Assembly (NCBI GenBank): GCA_027297485.1
Contig: JAPUHZ010000399.1
Coordinates: 1 to 8,457, forward strand
DNA length: 8,457 nt
Source of the DNA: Deltaproteobacteria bacterium
GTDB taxonomy: Bacteria > Desulfobacterota_B > Binatia > UBA9968
Direction of reading: 5' to 3'
The notes under the pieces were generated by a model that saw nothing but the letters and a program-made list of their open reading frames with translations, searched no databases and was not told where the DNA came from. Made by a program: the position numbers and the translations under genes. Below, piece after piece: positions 6,859-8,457 of the stretch (the stretch's first letter is position 1; each line of letters starts with the position of its first letter).

Positions 6859-7937
6859 CCACGGTCAGAAAAGCCCTCTCCGAACTGGCCCAGCTCGTCG
6901 GTGGTAGGGTGATCGGGGACGAGGGGGTTGAGATACGCAGAGTGGCATCGATTGAGGAGGCGGGCCCAGGGGACATCACCTTTCTTGCTCACCCGCGTTA
7001 TCGCTCTTATCTAACACCTTGTAAGGCCAGTGCAATCATCGTTGATCCTGAAGCTGCGGCTCAAGGTCCAGCAGAACCGGGAAAGAGTTTTCTCCAAGTC
7101 TCCCAACCTTATGTCGCCTTCGCTAAGATTCTCCATCTTTTTACCCCAGTTCCGCGATATGACGGTCAGGTTAGCCCCCACGCCAGTATTGATCCTACGG
7201 CGGTCCTTGGGGAAGAGGTGACGATTTTTCCCCATGTTTATGTGGGAAAAGGAGTCAGGGTGAATCGGGGAACCGTTCTTTTCCCCGGTGTGTATTTGGG
7301 CGATGGAGCGGAGGTGGGAGAGGACTGTGTGCTTCATGCGCAAGTTACGGTCCGGGAGAGTTGTCGTCTTGGCACTCGGGTCATTCTCCATGCGGGAGTG
7401 GTGATCGGCAGTGATGGATTTGGTTACGCAGGTGAGGGGAGGGAACGGATCAAGATCCCGCAAGTAGGGATTGTAGAGATTGAGGATGATGTGGAGATCG
7501 GCGCCAACACAACAGTGGATCGTGCGACGCTGGGACGGACCGTTATAGGTCGAGGGACCAAGATAGATAACTTGGTCCAGATCGCCCACAACGTGGTTGT
7601 GGGAGAGCATTCGATCATTGCGGCTCAGGCGGGCATTGCGGGAAGCACTCGCATCGGCAATGAGGTGATACTGGCTGGTCAAGTTGGAGTTGTCAATAAC
7701 GTGGAGATCGGCGACAGGGCCAGGATCGGTCCTCAATCCGGAATCCCCCGTTCAGTTGCCCCTGGAGCTTTGCTTTCTGGAGGGATAGAGGCTGCGCCCC
7801 ATCAGGAGTGGCTGAAGGTCATGACGATTCTCCCTCACCTGCCGAAATTGTGGAGCGCTGTTCGCGAGTTAGAACGGAAGGTCTCACAGTTGACGCGAAG
7901 AGGTCGAAAAAGAGTTAAAAGCCATGCTCGACGTTAA
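6855..7937 (+). CDS. lpxD: UDP-3-O-(3-hydroxyacyl)glucosamine N-acyltransferase LpxD
   Basis: LpxD adds the second 3-hydroxyacyl chain, from acyl-ACP, to the 2-amino group of UDP-3-O-acyl-glucosamine in lipid A synthesis; the enzyme is cytoplasmic and trimeric. The 360-residue product has the N-terminal uridine-binding domain (about 1-105, with the conserved [10 protein letters not shown] at 40-49). A left-handed beta-helix of hexapeptide repeats follows (about 109-312; for example [10 protein letters not shown] and [15 protein letters not shown]). The catalytic histidine is H245 in QIAHNVVVG, and the GSDGFGYA segment is typical. A C-terminal helix ([19 protein letters not shown]) closes the protein. 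GTG 6855 overlaps the skp stop by 4 bases, with AAGG (6847-6850) 4 bases upstream. The gene end overlaps fabZ by 14 bases. A lysine- and arginine-rich tail ([13 protein letters not shown]) ends the protein; it lies partly in the overlap. Confidence 0.97.
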   Translation: MTTVRKALSELAQLVGGRVIGDEGVEIRRVASIEEAGPGDITFLAHPRYRSYLTPCKASAIIVDPEAAAQGPAEPGKSFLQVSQPYVAFAKILHLFTPVPRYDGQVSPHASIDPTAVLGEEVTIFPHVYVGKGVRVNRGTVLFPGVYLGDGAEVGEDCVLHAQVTVRESCRLGTRVILHAGVVIGSDGFGYAGEGRERIKIPQVGIVEIEDDVEIGANTTVDRATLGRTVIGRGTKIDNLVQIAHNVVVGEHSIIAAQAGIAGSTRIGNEVILAGQVGVVNNVEIGDRARIGPQSGIPRSVAPGALLSGGIEAAPHQEWLKVMTILPHLPKLWSAVRELERKVSQLTRRGRKRVKSHARR

Positions 7938-8361
7938 AGAGATCTTTAAATACATCCCTCACCGTTATCCTTTCCTTTTAGTGGATCGGATTTTGGAAGT
8001 GGAGGGAGACCAAAGGATCGTCGGAATTAAGAACGTTACTTTGAATGAAGGCTTTTTTCAGGGACACTTTCCCGATCGACCCGTTATGCCAGGCGTATTG
8101 GTCTGTGAGGCCATGGCCCAAGTCGGCGCTATTCTCGCCTTCATCTCGAGGGGTGGCACGGACCTTAAAAAGGTGTTTGTTTTAACAGGTTTGGATCGGG
8201 TTAAGTTCAAGCGGGCCGTTGAACCTGGAGACCAACTGCGCTTGGAATTGACCTGCCTCAAACGGCGCGGCTCTTTTTGGAAAATGAAGGGGGTAGCGAT
8301 GGTAGACGGGAAGATTGTAGCCCAGGCAGAGTTATCCGCCATGGAGGTGCCCATGGACTAG
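7924..8361 (+). CDS. fabZ: 3-hydroxyacyl-[acyl-carrier-protein] dehydratase FabZ
   Basis: FabZ dehydrates 3-hydroxyacyl-ACP to trans-2-enoyl-ACP in type II fatty acid synthesis, in the cytoplasm. The 145-residue product is a single hot-dog fold of the usual length. It has the opening motif [15 protein letters not shown] (10-24) and the catalytic segment [20 protein letters not shown], in which H48 and E62 are the expected catalytic pair. The strand [17 protein letters not shown] is also conserved. Its place between lpxD and lpxA is a classic arrangement: LpxA, LpxD and FabZ compete for 3-hydroxyacyl-ACP, so joint expression links phospholipid and lipid A supply. ATG 7924 lies 14 bases inside lpxD, with only a weak purine-rich region upstream, so coupling to lpxD translation is likely. 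Confidence 0.97.
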   Translation: MLDVKEIFKYIPHRYPFLLVDRILEVEGDQRIVGIKNVTLNEGFFQGHFPDRPVMPGVLVCEAMAQVGAILAFISRGGTDLKKVFVLTGLDRVKFKRAVEPGDQLRLELTCLKRRGSFWKMKGVAMVDGKIVAQAELSAMEVPMD

Positions 8362-8390
8362 TGGCGTCTCCTCTGAGGATGGGTGCTAGA

Positions 8391-8457
8391 GTGACTAAGA
8401 TCCATGAAACAGCATTGGTGGATCCTCGTGCAGAGTTGGATCTGGACGTCGAGGTGG
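8391..8457 (+). CDS. lpxA: UDP-N-acetylglucosamine acyltransferase LpxA, N-terminal fragment
   Basis: The last 67 bases encode a start resembling LpxA, MTKIHETALVDPRAELDLDV, and run off the window edge. LpxA carries out the first step of lipid A synthesis, transferring a 3-hydroxyacyl chain from ACP to UDP-GlcNAc; its left-handed beta-helix begins with just this IHxTAxVDPxAEL pattern. GTG 8391 gives the best family fit, but the same frame is open to ATG 8379 (adds MGAR) and to GTG 8361, which shares its first base with the fabZ stop. GAGG at 8375-8378 is 12 bases before 8391, so spacing does not settle the choice. The position directly after fabZ strongly supports the identity. Confidence 0.85.
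   Translation, partial: MTKIHETALVDPRAELDLDVEV

Noticed and set aside
7011..7736. Antisense open frame of 241 codons opposite lpxD
   Set aside because: The lpxD frame on the plus strand shows a continuous hexapeptide beta-helix. The antisense translation is rich in His, Arg and Asp without domain features and mirrors the repeated codons of lpxD.
7179..7790. Repeated short DNA patterns that might suggest a tandem repeat
   Set aside because: They follow from the six-residue repeats of the LpxD beta-helix, not from a DNA repeat; the units are not identical at base level.

Overview
This window holds eight consecutive plus-strand genes, seven of them forming a tightly packed cell-envelope cluster of a diderm (Gram-negative) bacterium with roughly half GC content. 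The order lysS - lolC/E - lolD - bamA - skp - lpxD - fabZ - lpxA is familiar from Deltaproteobacteria in the broad sense (Desulfobacterota and relatives) and some neighbouring phyla. The lineage is inferred from gene order and protein style only; the exact taxon cannot be fixed from this window.

Layout: 1-309 is the 3' end of metF (methylenetetrahydrofolate reductase). A 96-base gap (310-405) with a weak candidate promoter leads to lysS (lysyl-tRNA synthetase, 406-1887). The lipoprotein-exporting ABC transporter follows: a permease of the LolC/E type (1909-3156) and its ATPase LolD (3149-3826). A stretch of about 95 bases, holding another candidate promoter, precedes bamA (most likely 3922-6291), the outer-membrane beta-barrel insertase. 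Then come skp/ompH (periplasmic chaperone, 6331-6858), lpxD (lipid A acyltransferase, 6855-7937), fabZ (3-hydroxyacyl-ACP dehydratase, 7924-8361) and the first codons of lpxA (about 8391 to the window end).

The genes supply outer-membrane biogenesis. LolCD releases lipoproteins from the inner membrane. Skp carries unfolded outer-membrane proteins to BamA, which inserts them. LpxA and LpxD use 3-hydroxyacyl-ACP to build lipid A, while FabZ takes the same thioester into fatty acid synthesis. Reading frames overlap at lolC/lolD, skp/lpxD and lpxD/fabZ, and the open bamA frame touches the lolD stop, so co-transcription and translational coupling are likely.

I saw no mobile element, CRISPR array, tRNA, rRNA or clear intrinsic terminator. 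The region looks like ordinary core genome and I found no undescribed system. The points most worth a second look are a roughly 28-residue extension in a predicted periplasmic turn of the BamA barrel, the lack of a C-terminal aromatic residue in BamA, a single Lol permease that carries a LolC-like hook, and uncertain starts for bamA and lpxA.
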